Assembly: GCA_947623205.1 (NCBI GenBank)
Contig: CANQGM010000012.1
Coordinates: 1 to 64,000 of the forward strand
Direction: 5' to 3'
DNA length: 64,000 nucleotides
Source of the DNA: an uncultured Clostridia bacterium
GTDB lineage: Bacteria; Bacillota; Clostridia; Oscillospirales; Acutalibacteraceae
Shown here: positions 1 through 9,018 of the stretch, one piece after another
Layout of the letters: every line of letters begins with the position of its first letter
How positions within the stretch are numbered: position 1 is the stretch's first letter
Position numbers and translations under genes: made by a program
Notes under the pieces: generated by a model
What the model was told of the DNA's origin: nothing
Seen by the model: only the letters and a program-made list of their open reading frames with translations
Databases searched by the model: none

Positions 1-167
1 TTTTTCCTTGAGTATTTTCTTACTCAAAGTCATTACGGGTCTATTCCTATTCTCGTTGTTTAATTTTCAAGGTCCTATGCGCTTTTTTAGACTTTTGGCC
101 GAGCTCCTGCCCGCCCTGATCTCAGCAGCGCAAGAGCTATTATACATCACCACCCTCCCTTTGTCAA
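1..167 (-). promoter_or_regulatory. rRNA-operon-type promoter and leader, reading left out of the window
   Basis: On the minus strand a TTGACA (162-167) and TATAAT (139-144) pair are separated by exactly 17 bases. The leader that follows contains GACCTTGAAAATTAAACAA and a second CTTTGAG element, resembling the boxA-like leader found just before 16S rRNA in many clostridia. No rRNA is inside the window. That an rRNA operon starts just left of base 1 is an inference from the leader style. The open frame on the plus strand here is A/T-rich and has no gene-like features. Confidence 0.6.
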
Positions 168-204
168 TACCCTTTTTTAATCTTTTTTTATTTTTTTTAA
201 TCTA

Positions 205-234
205 TTGACATTAAACAATCATTTAGTATATAAT
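205..234 (+). promoter_or_regulatory. promoter of the leuA T-box transcript
   Basis: TTGACA at 205-210 and TATAAT at 229-234, 18-base spacing, both perfect sigma-A hexamers. It sits about 25 bases before the start of the T-box leader, and back to back with the rRNA-type promoter at 139-167. Confidence 0.8.
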
Positions 235-257
235 ATGGTATATAAAATACTTAGAAC

Positions 258-535
258 AATTAAATCCCCTTAAAAACAGTGACGGGAACAAGATGCAAAT
301 TGCTCCGGCAAAGAGAGCTGACGGTTGGTGTAAGGCAGCGCAGGGCATTGCATGAATAGCTCATCCCCGAGTTTTTCGTGTGAGATACATTAAATTTGTA
401 TGTTAATGCGAAACGCCGGACTGCGTTATCAGTCAGGACTTTGCTTGAAGTCTGCAAGGGACACATAGTGATATGTGTCTGAAAACGGGTGGTACCACGG
501 ATTTTATTCGTCCCTTTTTAGGGGCGATTTTTTTG
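258..535 (+). promoter_or_regulatory. T-box riboswitch leader (tRNA-Leu sensing) with attenuator
   Basis: The T-box sequence GGGTGGTACCACGG lies at 487-500, where the uncharged tRNA acceptor end pairs. The conserved stem upstream includes GCGAAACGCCGGACTGCG (about 399-425). A plausible specifier codon is CTC (Leu) at 360-362, which fits the downstream gene. The attenuator is the hairpin around CGTCCC/GGGGCG at 509-526 followed by a run of T. By family rule, uncharged tRNA stabilises the antiterminator and turns leuA on when leucine is short. The specifier was picked by eye and is the least certain part. Confidence 0.9.
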
Positions 536-561
536 TGTGAATTTACAAGGAGGCAGTCTTT

Positions 562-2238
562 ATGAAACCGTCGTTTGAAAAGTATATACCTTTTAATCAA
601 ATTGACATTCCCGACAGAACATGGCCTAACAAAACTATTACAAAAGCTCCTATCTGGTGCAGCGTTGACCTTCGTGACGGCAACCAGGCGCTTGTGGACC
701 CGATGAATCTTGAAGAAAAGCTTGAATTTTTCCACGCGTTGTGCGATATGGGATTCAAGGAAATAGAAATTGGTTTTCCAAGCGCATCCGAAACAGAATA
801 CGAGATCTGTCGTGAACTTATTGAAAAAAATCATATTCCCGATGATGTTACAATTCAGGTTCTTGTTCAGGCAAGAGAACATTTGATCAGAAAAACATTT
901 GACGCAGTAAAAGGCGCAAAGAATGTAATTATCCATTTTTATAATTCAACCTCTACATTACAGAGGAAAGTTGTTTTCAAAACTGATATGGCGGGCGTTA
1001 CCGATATTGCGGTAAAAGGTGCAAAACTCATCAAACAGCTTACCGATGAATATAGCGGTGACACAAACATTCGCTTTGAATACTCGCCGGAAAGTTTCAG
1101 CGGCACCGAAATGGACAATGCCGTTGATATTTGCAACAAAGTTATGGAAGCGCTCGGTTCCGACAAAGAAAATCCTGTTATACTCAATTTGCCAAACACC
1201 GTGGAAATGTGTACGCCTAACACATATGCGGACCAGATTGAGTACTTTATAAGACATCTTAAAAACAGAGAAGCGGCTATAATCAGCGTACATCCTCACA
1301 ACGACCGAGGCTGCGGCGTTGCCGCAGGTGAGCTTTCTCTTCTTGCAGGAGCAGAGCGAGTTGAAGGCACATTGTTCGGCAACGGTGAACGCACGGGCAA
1401 TATGGATATTGTTACAATGGGACTTAATATGTTTACTCAGGGCGTCGATCCCAAGCTTGACTTCTCAAATCTTCCAAAGCTCCGTGAAATTTATGAACGC
1501 TGTACAAATATGAAAATCGACCCTCGTCAGCCGTACATCGGCGAACTTGTATTCACAGCATTTTCGGGTTCACATCAGGACGCAATTAATAAAGGTATGC
1601 AATATATGAAGGAAAGCGGAACTGATATGTGGGAAATCCCTTATTTGCCTATCGACCCGGCTGATGTCGGCAGGGAGTATGAACCCATTATCAGAATCAA
1701 TTCACAGTCGGGCAAGGGCGGCGCGGCGTTTGTGATGAGCAACAACTTCGGTTATGACCTTCCAAAAAGAATGCATCCCGAATTTTCAAAGCTTGTGCAG
1801 AAAAAATGCGAAGAACTCGGACGTGAGCTTATTCCAAAAGAGCTTTTTGATGTGTTTGTAAAAAATTATCTTGAACACAAGCAAAAATACAGCCTTACAA
1901 GCAGAAAGATTTACGAAGAAAGCGAAAACGGCAAGGACTATGTTCACTTTAAAGGCAAAATGACAATTGACGGCGGAGATTCGGTTATTCTAAGAGGTGT
2001 AGGCAACGGTCCGATAGACGCGTTCTTTAATGCAATCAAGGCTGTCGGACTTGATAAATATGAATTTATTTCATACAGCCAGCACGCAATTTCACAGGGT
2101 TCGGACTCAAAAGCAGTTTCTTATATTGAACTTAAAATGCCGAACGGCAAAAACATTTTCGGCATTGGTGTTGATTCAAACGTAAACGTAGCGTCTGTTT
2201 TAGGTGTGCTCAATGCAATTAACAGAGCTGAAGCCTAA
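562..2238 (+). CDS. leuA: 2-isopropylmalate synthase
   Basis: First committed enzyme of leucine synthesis, condensing acetyl-CoA with 2-oxoisovalerate. The 558-aa length and the opening residues match the long LeuA type (LeuA type 2). The TIM-barrel signature DLRDGNQAL is near residue 38, the metal-ligand segment HPHNDRG near residue 244, and the glycine-rich GNGERTGN loop near residue 271. The C-terminal part (about 420-558) fits the LeuA allosteric dimer domain that gives leucine feedback. The ATG follows AGGAGG. It is the only gene behind the Leu T-box and is followed by a terminator, so it is probably monocistronic and controlled both by attenuation and by feedback. Confidence 0.96.
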   Translation: MKPSFEKYIPFNQIDIPDRTWPNKTITKAPIWCSVDLRDGNQALVDPMNLEEKLEFFHALCDMGFKEIEIGFPSASETEYEICRELIEKNHIPDDVTIQVLVQAREHLIRKTFDAVKGAKNVIIHFYNSTSTLQRKVVFKTDMAGVTDIAVKGAKLIKQLTDEYSGDTNIRFEYSPESFSGTEMDNAVDICNKVMEALGSDKENPVILNLPNTVEMCTPNTYADQIEYFIRHLKNREAAIISVHPHNDRGCGVAAGELSLLAGAERVEGTLFGNGERTGNMDIVTMGLNMFTQGVDPKLDFSNLPKLREIYERCTNMKIDPRQPYIGELVFTAFSGSHQDAINKGMQYMKESGTDMWEIPYLPIDPADVGREYEPIIRINSQSGKGGAAFVMSNNFGYDLPKRMHPEFSKLVQKKCEELGRELIPKELFDVFVKNYLEHKQKYSLTSRKIYEESENGKDYVHFKGKMTIDGGDSVILRGVGNGPIDAFFNAIKAVGLDKYEFISYSQHAISQGSDSKAVSYIELKMPNGKNIFGIGVDSNVNVASVLGVLNAINRAEA

Positions 2239-2284
2239 AACAGTGCATGACAAAATTTTATAAAATTATATCCGTAAACAAAAA

Positions 2285-2325
2285 ACGGGGCGGCTTTGAA
2301 TGTTATTTCAAGGCCGTCCGTTTTT
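2285..2325 (+). terminator. terminator after leuA
   Basis: Hairpin with arms around ACGGGGCGGCTTTGAA and TTCAAGGCCGTCCGT, followed by five T. It lies about 45 bases after the leuA stop. Confidence 0.85.
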
Positions 2326-2430
2326 AATAAATATAATTTTTTATACAGTAATATATAAAAGTATATCACCGTATTTAATTAATATTACTTTCTTTTAAAC
2401 TAACTGAGTGTTTCGCTTATATCGATAAAA

Positions 2431-3273
2431 TCAATCTGCAATTTTAAGAGAAATATCGAACGCTTTAACCGAATGGGTAATTGCTCCCATTGATATTATG
2501 TCAACGCCTGTTTCGGCAATTTGACGCAAGGTTTCATCGGTGATTCCGCCGCTTGCCTCAAGCAGCGCCCTTCCGCCGGTAATTTCAACAGCCTGTTTCA
2601 TAATTTCGGGACTCATATTGTCAAGCATAATTACGTCTACGCCTGCGTCAAGAGCCTGCCGTAACTCGTCAAGATTCCTTACTTCAAGCTCGACCTTTGT
2701 CATATGACCGAGCTTTGACCTTAGCTTTGCAACAGCATTGGCAATTCCTCCGCCTGCGTCAACGTGGTTGTCCTTTAGCATTGCCGCGTCTGACAAATTA
2801 TAGCGGTGATTTCGTCCGCCGCCCACCGTTACTGCATATTTTTGCAGCGGCCGCATACCCGGCAGAGTTTTTCGTGTGTCGGCAATTGACGCTTTTGTTC
2901 CCTTAACAATTTCAACCGCTTTGTTTGTTGCCGTAGCAACACCGCTCATATGCTGAATAAGATTGAGCGCGGTTCGCTCTCCTTTGAGTATTGTGCGTGT
3001 TTTTCCGTGTATCTCGGCAATAATATCGCCCTTTTTCAGCTTTTCACCGTCGTGTTTATATACTTTTGCCTTAAAGCCTGTCGGCTGTAAAAGCTCAAAA
3101 ACTCTGAGAGCAACTTCAATTCCGCATAGCACGCCGTTGCTTTTAGCAAGAAATTTTGCAGTGTTTTCCTGGCTTTCATCAATTAAATAGTCAGTCGTAG
3201 TGTCAAGATAATTAATATCCTCCAAAAGTGCCGTTTTAATAAGGTTATCAACATAAATGCTGTTTAGCGTCAT
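2431..3273 (-). CDS. nadC: nicotinate-nucleotide pyrophosphorylase (carboxylating)
   Basis: Quinolinate phosphoribosyltransferase: converts quinolinate and PRPP to nicotinate mononucleotide, CO2 and PPi in de novo NAD synthesis. 280 aa is the usual length. Family signatures are visible: GERTALNL near residue 98, DTRKTLPGMR near 132, the GGGRNHRYNL active-site segment near 151, KDNHV near 167, and the C-terminal barrel motifs VELEVRN, MLDNM and EASGGI. Its ATG overlaps the nadB stop as ATGA, so the two are translationally coupled. Confidence 0.96.
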   Translation of the reverse strand: MTLNSIYVDNLIKTALLEDINYLDTTTDYLIDESQENTAKFLAKSNGVLCGIEVALRVFELLQPTGFKAKVYKHDGEKLKKGDIIAEIHGKTRTILKGERTALNLIQHMSGVATATNKAVEIVKGTKASIADTRKTLPGMRPLQKYAVTVGGGRNHRYNLSDAAMLKDNHVDAGGGIANAVAKLRSKLGHMTKVELEVRNLDELRQALDAGVDVIMLDNMSPEIMKQAVEITGGRALLEASGGITDETLRQIAETGVDIISMGAITHSVKAFDISLKIAD

Positions 3274-4739
3274 AAATTAATGCCCTCCCGTACTTCGTCA
3301 AGAATAATGCTTGCAGTAATTGCAATACTTTTTGCCTCTACAAGGTCTGAGTTGATTTCGTAATCATTGTTTAACAGTTCGTTAAGTATTTTTTCAACTT
3401 TATTATAGCTTTCCTGATATTTTTCAGGCTTTGGAATCACAAAATATGTGTCCTGCATTATTTCACGTATTTTTGAACGAAAGCCGTGCGGCATAGGCTT
3501 GCCTTCAATCGGTTTATGCGCGGGTTCCGTTCCAAGCGGTTTTCTGCCGTGATTTCTAATGCGATTTGTAATATCAGTTGCCGCAGAACGTGAGAACACC
3601 AGTGCTTCAAGCAGCGAATTGCTTGCCAAACGGTTTGCCCCGTGTACTCCTGTGTGCGCACACTCTCCTGCCGCATAAAGTCCGTCTATCGAGGTTCTTG
3701 CATCAAGGTCAACGTTTATGCCGCCCATAAGATAATGCTGGCAGGGAAATACGGGGATCCTGTCCTTGGTTATGTCAACGCCTTCCTTAAGGCATCTTTC
3801 GTAAATCATCGGAAAACGTTCCTTAATAAAATCAGCGGACTTGTCAGTTATGTCAAGATAGAATTTCTCACTTTTTGTTTTAATTGATTCCCGTATTATC
3901 GCGTCTGAAACAACATCGCGGGGTGCAAGCTCACCCCGGCTGTCATAATCAAATGCAAATCTTTTTCCGTTACAGTTGAGCAGTACCGCTCCCTCGCCGC
4001 GCACCGCCTCGCTTATCAGAAAACGTTCGCGGTCCTTTTCAGCCGCAAAAGCCGTAGGGTGAAACTGCACCCGTGAAATATGACTGATTTTTGCGCCGAG
4101 CATATATGCGAACGCTATGCCGTCTCCAGTAGAAATGGCTGAGTTTGTTGTATATTTGTAAATCCTGCCAATGCCCCCTGTTGCAAGAAGGCAGTAACTG
4201 CATCCGTAACAATAACTTTTTCCGTCTTTTAAAATGTCAATGTAAAATCCGTTCAATACTTTATGAATAGAATAAACAAGCGCATTATCACAAATAGTAA
4301 CATTCGGAAGAGCACTCACTGCTTCAATATGCTTATCAACAATTGCTTTGCCCGTTGAGTCCTTGTGATGGACGATTCTGTGACGGCTGTGACCTGCTTC
4401 AAGGGTTTTGCACATTGTACCGTCGGGGTTAAGGTCAAAATCAACGCCAAGCTCTTTAATTCTTAGTACGTCCGACGGTCCTTCCGAAACAAGCTTTTCA
4501 ACCGCTGAAAGATTGTTTTTGTATTTGCCGGCAATCAGCGTATCTGTAATATGCAGTTTATAACTGTCGTGAACCGTATCAAGAACGCACGCAACACCGC
4601 CCTGAGCAAGTGAACTGTTTGAAAGCGGCAAATCGCGCTTAGATACAATTAACACATTTATATCTTCCGGAAAATTAAGCGCGGCATAAAGTCCTGCCGC
4701 CCCTGTTCCGACAATTATAACGTCATATTTTTTATCCAT
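3270..4739 (-). CDS. nadB: L-aspartate oxidase
   Basis: FAD enzyme oxidising aspartate to iminoaspartate, which quinolinate synthase (NadA) then uses. The dinucleotide-binding start VIIVGTGAAGLYAAL is at residues 6-20; SSLAQGGVA near 42 and HPTAF near 225 are typical of NadB; the MGGINVD segment and GANRLASNSLLE follow further on. I start at ATG 4739 (489 aa) because AGAGG lies at good spacing. An upstream TTG at 4781 would add 14 residues before the flavin fold. nadA, often next to nadBC, is not in the window. The 135-base gap to hflX holds the divergent promoters. Confidence 0.95.
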   Translation of the reverse strand: MDKKYDVIIVGTGAAGLYAALNFPEDINVLIVSKRDLPLSNSSLAQGGVACVLDTVHDSYKLHITDTLIAGKYKNNLSAVEKLVSEGPSDVLRIKELGVDFDLNPDGTMCKTLEAGHSRHRIVHHKDSTGKAIVDKHIEAVSALPNVTICDNALVYSIHKVLNGFYIDILKDGKSYCYGCSYCLLATGGIGRIYKYTTNSAISTGDGIAFAYMLGAKISHISRVQFHPTAFAAEKDRERFLISEAVRGEGAVLLNCNGKRFAFDYDSRGELAPRDVVSDAIIRESIKTKSEKFYLDITDKSADFIKERFPMIYERCLKEGVDITKDRIPVFPCQHYLMGGINVDLDARTSIDGLYAAGECAHTGVHGANRLASNSLLEALVFSRSAATDITNRIRNHGRKPLGTEPAHKPIEGKPMPHGFRSKIREIMQDTYFVIPKPEKYQESYNKVEKILNELLNNDYEINSDLVEAKSIAITASIILDEVREGINL

Positions 4740-4793
4740 CTGAACAGACCTCTGATAAAGCAAATTTGTTTTATTTATCAAAAATTTATCTCT

Positions 4794-4821
4794 TTGATTT
4801 ACAAATTATTACTTTTATATT
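4794..4821 (+). promoter_or_regulatory. possible hflX promoter
   Basis: TTGATT at 4794-4799 and TATATT at 4816-4821 with 16-base spacing in the A/T-rich gap between divergent nadB and hflX. The hexamers are imperfect, so this is only a reasonable candidate. Confidence 0.4.
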
Positions 4822-4873
4822 ATACTACTAAAATATAAAATAGTAAATAATAACTTATAAAAAGGAAAATATA

Positions 4874-6127
4874 ATGGAACTTAAAAGCAATGAAGAAAAA
4901 ATAACAAAAGCGCTGCTTGTCAGTGTTGATACGGGAGAATATGACGCCGAGGCGTCGCTTGCAGAGCTGTTTGAACTTGTAAAAAGCGCCGGTGCGGAGC
5001 CTGTTTTATCTGTAACTCAAAACCTGCAAAAGCCCGATTCGGGAACATATGTCGGCAGCGGAAAACTTCAGGAAATATCAGAAATCTGCCGTTTACGGGA
5101 AATTGACCTGCTTGTGTTTGACTGTGAACTTACACCAACGCAAATAAAAAATATTGAAGCCGAAACCGATGTGCGGGTAATTGACCGCACATCGCTTATT
5201 CTTGATATTTTTGCCCTGCGGGCACGTTCTAAGGAGGGCAAGCTGCAGGTTGAGCTTGCACAGTTAAAGTATATGCTTCCGCGCCTAACCGGCAAGGGCA
5301 TTGCCCTGTCGCGCCTTGGCGGCGGTATAGGCACAAGAGGTCCGGGCGAAACAAAGCTTGAGACCGACAGGCGGCACATAAGACGCAGAATGGAGACCTT
5401 AAAGGAAGAACTCTCGGATGTGGAGCAGCACAGGCAAATGTTAAGAAAGCGCCGCGAAAAGGACGGAGTTATAACCTGCGCTATTGTCGGATATACAAAT
5501 GCGGGTAAATCTACACTTATGAATTGCCTTACAAATGCCGGAGTGCTTGCTCAGGACAAACTGTTTGCAACGCTCGACCCTACTTCCCGCGCGCTTAAAC
5601 TGCCAAGCGGCGTTACCGTTATGATGATAGACACTGTCGGGCTTGTTCGCAGGCTTCCGCATCATCTTGTTGAGGCGTTCCGTTCAACGCTTGAAGAGGC
5701 GGCTCAGTCTGACATTATTCTTAATGTATGCGACGCGTCAAGCGATGAGGCAAGAACTCACATAAAAGTTACAACCGATCTGCTTGAATCCCTCGGATGC
5801 GGTGACACACCGATAATTACTGTACTTAACAAGTGTGATTTGCTTGATGAAAACACACTTGCGCAGGATTTTAAATCTTGTGTAAAAATAAGCGCCAAAA
5901 ACGGAAGCGGAATTGATGCCCTGTTAAGAGCCATTGACAATAATTTGCCCGTCCGTCTTAAAAAAGTAAAGCTGTTGATTCCGTTTGAATATGCCGGCAT
6001 CGCGTCTGAAATTCGCACTAAAGGAACGCTAATAAGTGAAAATTTTGCCGCTGACGGAATGGAAATTGAGGCAATCGTTGACGAAATGCTTTATTCAAAG
6101 GTGAGTCGATTTGTAAAAACAAATTAA
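4874..6127 (+). CDS. hflX: ribosome-associated GTPase HflX
   Basis: HflX-family GTPase that splits stalled or heat-damaged 70S ribosomes. 417 aa, typical. The N-terminal nucleotide-binding domain carries YVGSGKLQEI; the linker carries the family motif RGPGETKLETDRR near residue 157. The G domain follows: G1 VGYTNAGKST near 205, G3 DTVGLVRRLP near 252, G4 NKCD near 317. The ATG follows AAAGGAAA. It heads a same-strand run with the PAP2 phosphatase, a 73-aa protein and a beta-helix protein. Confidence 0.95.
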   Translation: MELKSNEEKITKALLVSVDTGEYDAEASLAELFELVKSAGAEPVLSVTQNLQKPDSGTYVGSGKLQEISEICRLREIDLLVFDCELTPTQIKNIEAETDVRVIDRTSLILDIFALRARSKEGKLQVELAQLKYMLPRLTGKGIALSRLGGGIGTRGPGETKLETDRRHIRRRMETLKEELSDVEQHRQMLRKRREKDGVITCAIVGYTNAGKSTLMNCLTNAGVLAQDKLFATLDPTSRALKLPSGVTVMMIDTVGLVRRLPHHLVEAFRSTLEEAAQSDIILNVCDASSDEARTHIKVTTDLLESLGCGDTPIITVLNKCDLLDENTLAQDFKSCVKISAKNGSGIDALLRAIDNNLPVRLKKVKLLIPFEYAGIASEIRTKGTLISENFAADGMEIEAIVDEMLYSKVSRFVKTN

Positions 6128-6186
6128 ATTCCAAGTTGAAAGCTGACGCTGATATTGCTATAATAAGAAAGAAATGAGGTAAGCGT

Positions 6187-6765
6187 TTGTCTTTTTTTAA
6201 TATGATTACATCGGTTGATTTTTCTGTTCTTGATTTTATTCAAAGTACAATGAAATGCGCTTTTATGGATTTTGTCATGGCGTTTTTCAGTTATATAGGA
6301 GAGTCAGGCGGCATATGGATAATATGCGCACTGATTCTGCTGTGCTTTCGCAAAACGCGGGCAACAGGCGTAATGGTTCTTTGTGCAATGGCAGCAGGAT
6401 ATATTATTGGTGAAATCGGACTAAAAAACATTATCTGCCGGCCGCGTCCGTTTATTATAAGACCTGATGTTGTACCTAATGTTATTCCGCCGTTAAATTA
6501 CAGCTTTCCGTCCGGTCACAGCTGCTCGTCATTTGCTGCTGCAACCGTACTTATTATGCAAGACAAACGCATTGGTATACCGTCTTTATGTGCCGCATTT
6601 TTAATTGCTTTTTCACGCCTGTATAACTATGTTCATTTTCCGTCGGACGTTATTTGCGGCGTAATTCTGGGAATAATTTGCGCAATAGTTACGGTTATAG
6701 TTTTTAAAAAAACAAAGCTTGACACAAAGCTTTCGCGCGATTTTAAATATAAGAAGGTGCAATAA
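6187..6765 (+). CDS. PAP2-family membrane phosphatase
   Basis: Integral membrane phosphatase of the PAP2 superfamily, the group containing undecaprenyl-diphosphate phosphatase BcrC and phosphatidate phosphatases. 192 aa with about five hydrophobic segments. The three-part catalytic signature is present: KNIICRPRP near residue 80, PSGHSCSSF near 108, and SRLYNYVHFPSDV near 141 with the catalytic histidines. It starts at TTG after ATGAGG. A role in recycling the lipid carrier for wall synthesis is likely, but the substrate cannot be read from sequence. Confidence 0.9.
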   Translation: MSFFNMITSVDFSVLDFIQSTMKCAFMDFVMAFFSYIGESGGIWIICALILLCFRKTRATGVMVLCAMAAGYIIGEIGLKNIICRPRPFIIRPDVVPNVIPPLNYSFPSGHSCSSFAAATVLIMQDKRIGIPSLCAAFLIAFSRLYNYVHFPSDVICGVILGIICAIVTVIVFKKTKLDTKLSRDFKYKKVQ

Positions 6766-6766
6766 A

Positions 6767-6988
6767 TTGAAAAATTACAGGTTTATTGGAAAAACATCTA
6801 AAGAAAGCTTTTTGATAAAAGGAATAAATGTATTTTCCGAAAAATGGAAAACTACCGGTGAATGTATTTCCGTAGTAAATCCGCAAAACGGAAAAAACTA
6901 CACTTTTTCAAAGTACATTATTGATGATGTTGAATTTGTAGCCGGTAAGGATTCATACGGATATTGGCTGTTTTTTGTTGAAACATAA
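6767..6988 (+). CDS. small protein of unknown function
   Basis: 73 aa, not recognised. I start at TTG 6767, two bases after the PAP2 stop, because AAGAAGG lies at good spacing; a longer frame inside the PAP2 gene is open but has no ribosome site. No signal peptide or membrane segment. The sequence is rich in aromatic and charged residues with alternating hydrophobics, suggesting a small beta-rich soluble protein. Tight spacing on both sides (PAP2 before, beta-helix gene 16 bases after) supports it being a real operon member. Confidence 0.6.
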   Translation: MKNYRFIGKTSKESFLIKGINVFSEKWKTTGECISVVNPQNGKNYTFSKYIIDDVEFVAGKDSYGYWLFFVET

Positions 6989-7004
6989 GAAATGGGGATT
7001 TTAA

Positions 7005-7676
7005 ATGGATAAGGAACAATTATACGCTGAAAATTTATTTGATTACAGTAAGACAATAGCAAGATCTCTGTTTGAAAGCGTAAAATTTCCATGGGAGGCG
7101 CTTTCAAAAATTAAAGAGTTTGTTATTGAACTTGGCAAAACACTTGACCCAAATGTATATGAGGAAAAGGGAAATAACATATGGATCGCAAAGAGCGCAA
7201 CTGTTTTTCCATCGGCATATCTCAACGGTCCGCTCATTATTTGTGATGATGCCGAAGTGCGCCACTGCGCTTTTATAAGGGGCAGCGCAATCGTAGGTAA
7301 GGGCGCAGTTGTCGGCAACTCAACAGAGCTTAAAAATTCTATTCTTTTTGACGGTGTTCAGGTGCCGCATTACAACTACATAGGCGACAGCATTCTCGGC
7401 TACAAGTCACATACGGGCGCGGGGACAATAACCTCAAACCTAAAAAGCGACAAGTCGCTTGTTACCGTGCTTAAAGACGGAGAAATGATTGAAACCGGCA
7501 TTAAAAAGTTTGGAGCAATGCTCGGCGACTACGTTGAAGTCGGCTGCAACAGTGTACTTAATCCCGGTTCTGTAATAGGCAGAAACACAAATATTTATCC
7601 GCTGTCTTTTGTGCGCGGATATATACCTGAAAACAGCATTTATAAGCGCTTGGGAGAAATTGCAGACAAAATTTAG
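7005..7676 (+). CDS. GlmU-like left-handed beta-helix (hexapeptide repeat) protein
   Basis: 223 aa. Residues 1-55 are helical; residues about 60-205 form hexapeptide repeats of a left-handed beta-helix. The helix resembles the acetyltransferase half of GlmU: VGNSTELKNS, then VPHYNYIGDSILG, whose His aligns with the GlmU catalytic His, then GAGTITSN. No nucleotidyltransferase domain is attached. A stand-alone uridylyltransferase domain is encoded at 50508-51257. So this may be the acetyltransferase partner of a split GlmU, or another acyl- or sugar-transferase. ATG follows a weak GGGGAT ribosome site; 16 bases from the 73-aa gene. Confidence 0.75.
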   Translation: MDKEQLYAENLFDYSKTIARSLFESVKFPWEALSKIKEFVIELGKTLDPNVYEEKGNNIWIAKSATVFPSAYLNGPLIICDDAEVRHCAFIRGSAIVGKGAVVGNSTELKNSILFDGVQVPHYNYIGDSILGYKSHTGAGTITSNLKSDKSLVTVLKDGEMIETGIKKFGAMLGDYVEVGCNSVLNPGSVIGRNTNIYPLSFVRGYIPENSIYKRLGEIADKI

Positions 7677-7749
7677 GTTTTTCTTAACTTTACACTAACT
7701 TAAAAATAACTCATATAATATTATGTAAATAATTATATGAGGTGCGTTT

Positions 7750-8376
7750 ATGGAAAACGAGTACTATCCATTTGTCAATTTACCCCTGCCTTACGGGTAC
7801 GACGCTCTTGAGCCGTATATTGACGAAAAAACCATGATGCTTCATCATGATAAACATCTGCAAACCTATATCAACAACCTAAACGACGTACTTAAAAATA
7901 ACCCCGGACTTCAAAAGTTATCGCTTAAAGAGCTGATACGCTCTTCTTCATGTCTGCCGCAAAACATAAAAAACACCGTACGCAACAACGCAGGAGGAGT
8001 GTATAACCACCGCCTTTATTTTGATTTGCTCAAAAATCCGTCTGAAAAAAGGCCGAGCGGAATGCTTGCCGCTGCGATAGACAGAGATTTTGGCAGTTAC
8101 GGTATGTTTGCCGAAGAATTTAAAAAAGCTGCGTTATCTGTATTCGGTTCAGGTTATGCGTGGCTTGTATATGCCTGCGGTAAATTAAAAATTGTAACAA
8201 CACCAAACCAGGACAGCCCTGTCTGCCATCACCTTTGCCCCATTCTTACAATTGACGTATGGGAACATGCATATTACCTGAAGCACTACAATGTCCGTAC
8301 AGATTATATTGTTGACTGGTTCAACATTATTAACTGGGACAAAGCAGAAAAAAATTATCTTGAATGTCTGACATAA
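7750..8376 (+). CDS. superoxide dismutase, Fe/Mn family
   Basis: 208 aa, whole Fe/Mn-SOD length. The four metal ligands are readable: His32 (LHHDKH), His87 (YNHRLY), Asp169 and His173 (DVWEHAYYL). The gateway pair His36 and Tyr40 is kept. The outer-sphere glutamine is in the later position (NQDSP, Gln154) with Gly in NNAGG, the arrangement usual for Mn-type enzymes; metal use still needs assay. Two usual aromatic or His positions differ (KHLQ, NHRLYF). A TATAAT at 7714-7719 and GAGGTG before the ATG point to its own promoter. In an anaerobe it would protect during oxygen exposure. Confidence 0.92.
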   Translation: MENEYYPFVNLPLPYGYDALEPYIDEKTMMLHHDKHLQTYINNLNDVLKNNPGLQKLSLKELIRSSSCLPQNIKNTVRNNAGGVYNHRLYFDLLKNPSEKRPSGMLAAAIDRDFGSYGMFAEEFKKAALSVFGSGYAWLVYACGKLKIVTTPNQDSPVCHHLCPILTIDVWEHAYYLKHYNVRTDYIVDWFNIINWDKAEKNYLECLT

Positions 8377-8394
8377 ATTTTTTAGTTTATAAAA

Positions 8395-8430
8395 ACAGGT
8401 CACGGAGCAATATGTTCCGTGACCTGTTTT
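8395..8430. terminator. bidirectional terminator between sod and cotF
   Basis: Perfect hairpin with arms ACAGGTCACGGA and TCCGTGACCTGT around an 10-base loop, with T after it on the plus strand and A before it, so it can serve both convergent genes. Confidence 0.85.
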
Positions 8431-8442
8431 CATTATTACGTT

Positions 8443-8898
8443 TTATGAATACATACTGTTTGCTTTCATATAATCGTAAATCATCTTTCCGTGGTTCTGC
8501 TCTTCCTTTTGAATATGATTGAGTACGTTTCTGACATTCTCGTCCTTAAACTCAAATATGCAGGTATCATAAAGATGTGACGCGTGCTTTTCAGTTGCAA
8601 GAATATCTGAGCAAAGATAACTATCGGACTTTTTATCCTGACTTTCATCAGAAGAATAGGTTGCCGTAAAATTAGGCTGCTTTTGCGAACCTCCACCGCT
8701 GATGGTCGGAACCTGTCCGTTTTCAATCTGCTCAATTGTGTCAAGATGCTGCTGCTCAATTTGAGCTATCTGTGTAAATAAATCTTTAAGCTGCGAGTCA
8801 TTAGCGGCAGACGCATGTTTATTGTATTTATCTACGCAGAGCTTTTCCTGACCCTTTAAGTCCTTTAACAATTCTTTTTCCTTTTGTGTTAGCTGCAT
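8443..8898 (-). CDS. spore coat CotF-family (ferritin-like) protein
   Basis: 151 aa. Two helical segments of the CotF/ferritin-like type: residues 1-60 with IEQQHLDTIEQIE, and 95-145 with HIQKEEQNHGKMIYDYM. Between them is a low-complexity Gly/Ser/Gln linker. Start at ATG 8898 after GAGGTGATT; a longer frame upstream lacks a ribosome site. CotF proteins are spore coat or spore-associated proteins. With the SASP at 48425 this supports a sporulating host. Confidence 0.85.
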   Translation of the reverse strand: MQLTQKEKELLKDLKGQEKLCVDKYNKHASAANDSQLKDLFTQIAQIEQQHLDTIEQIENGQVPTISGGGSQKQPNFTATYSSDESQDKKSDSYLCSDILATEKHASHLYDTCIFEFKDENVRNVLNHIQKEEQNHGKMIYDYMKANSMYS

Positions 8899-9018
8899 AA
8901 TAATCACCTCGTAATTTGTTATTTGCAAAATTTGGGCAATTATACTGTAAAACAAAAAGTTTATAAAATATCTTTAGGTTTTCAAAATACGGTCAGCATT
9001 ATAATAAATTTTATTAAT

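Noticed and set aside
8..208. Open frame of 66 codons at the left edge
   Set aside because: It is A/T-rich, runs antisense through the rRNA-type leader and promoter, and has no ribosome site.
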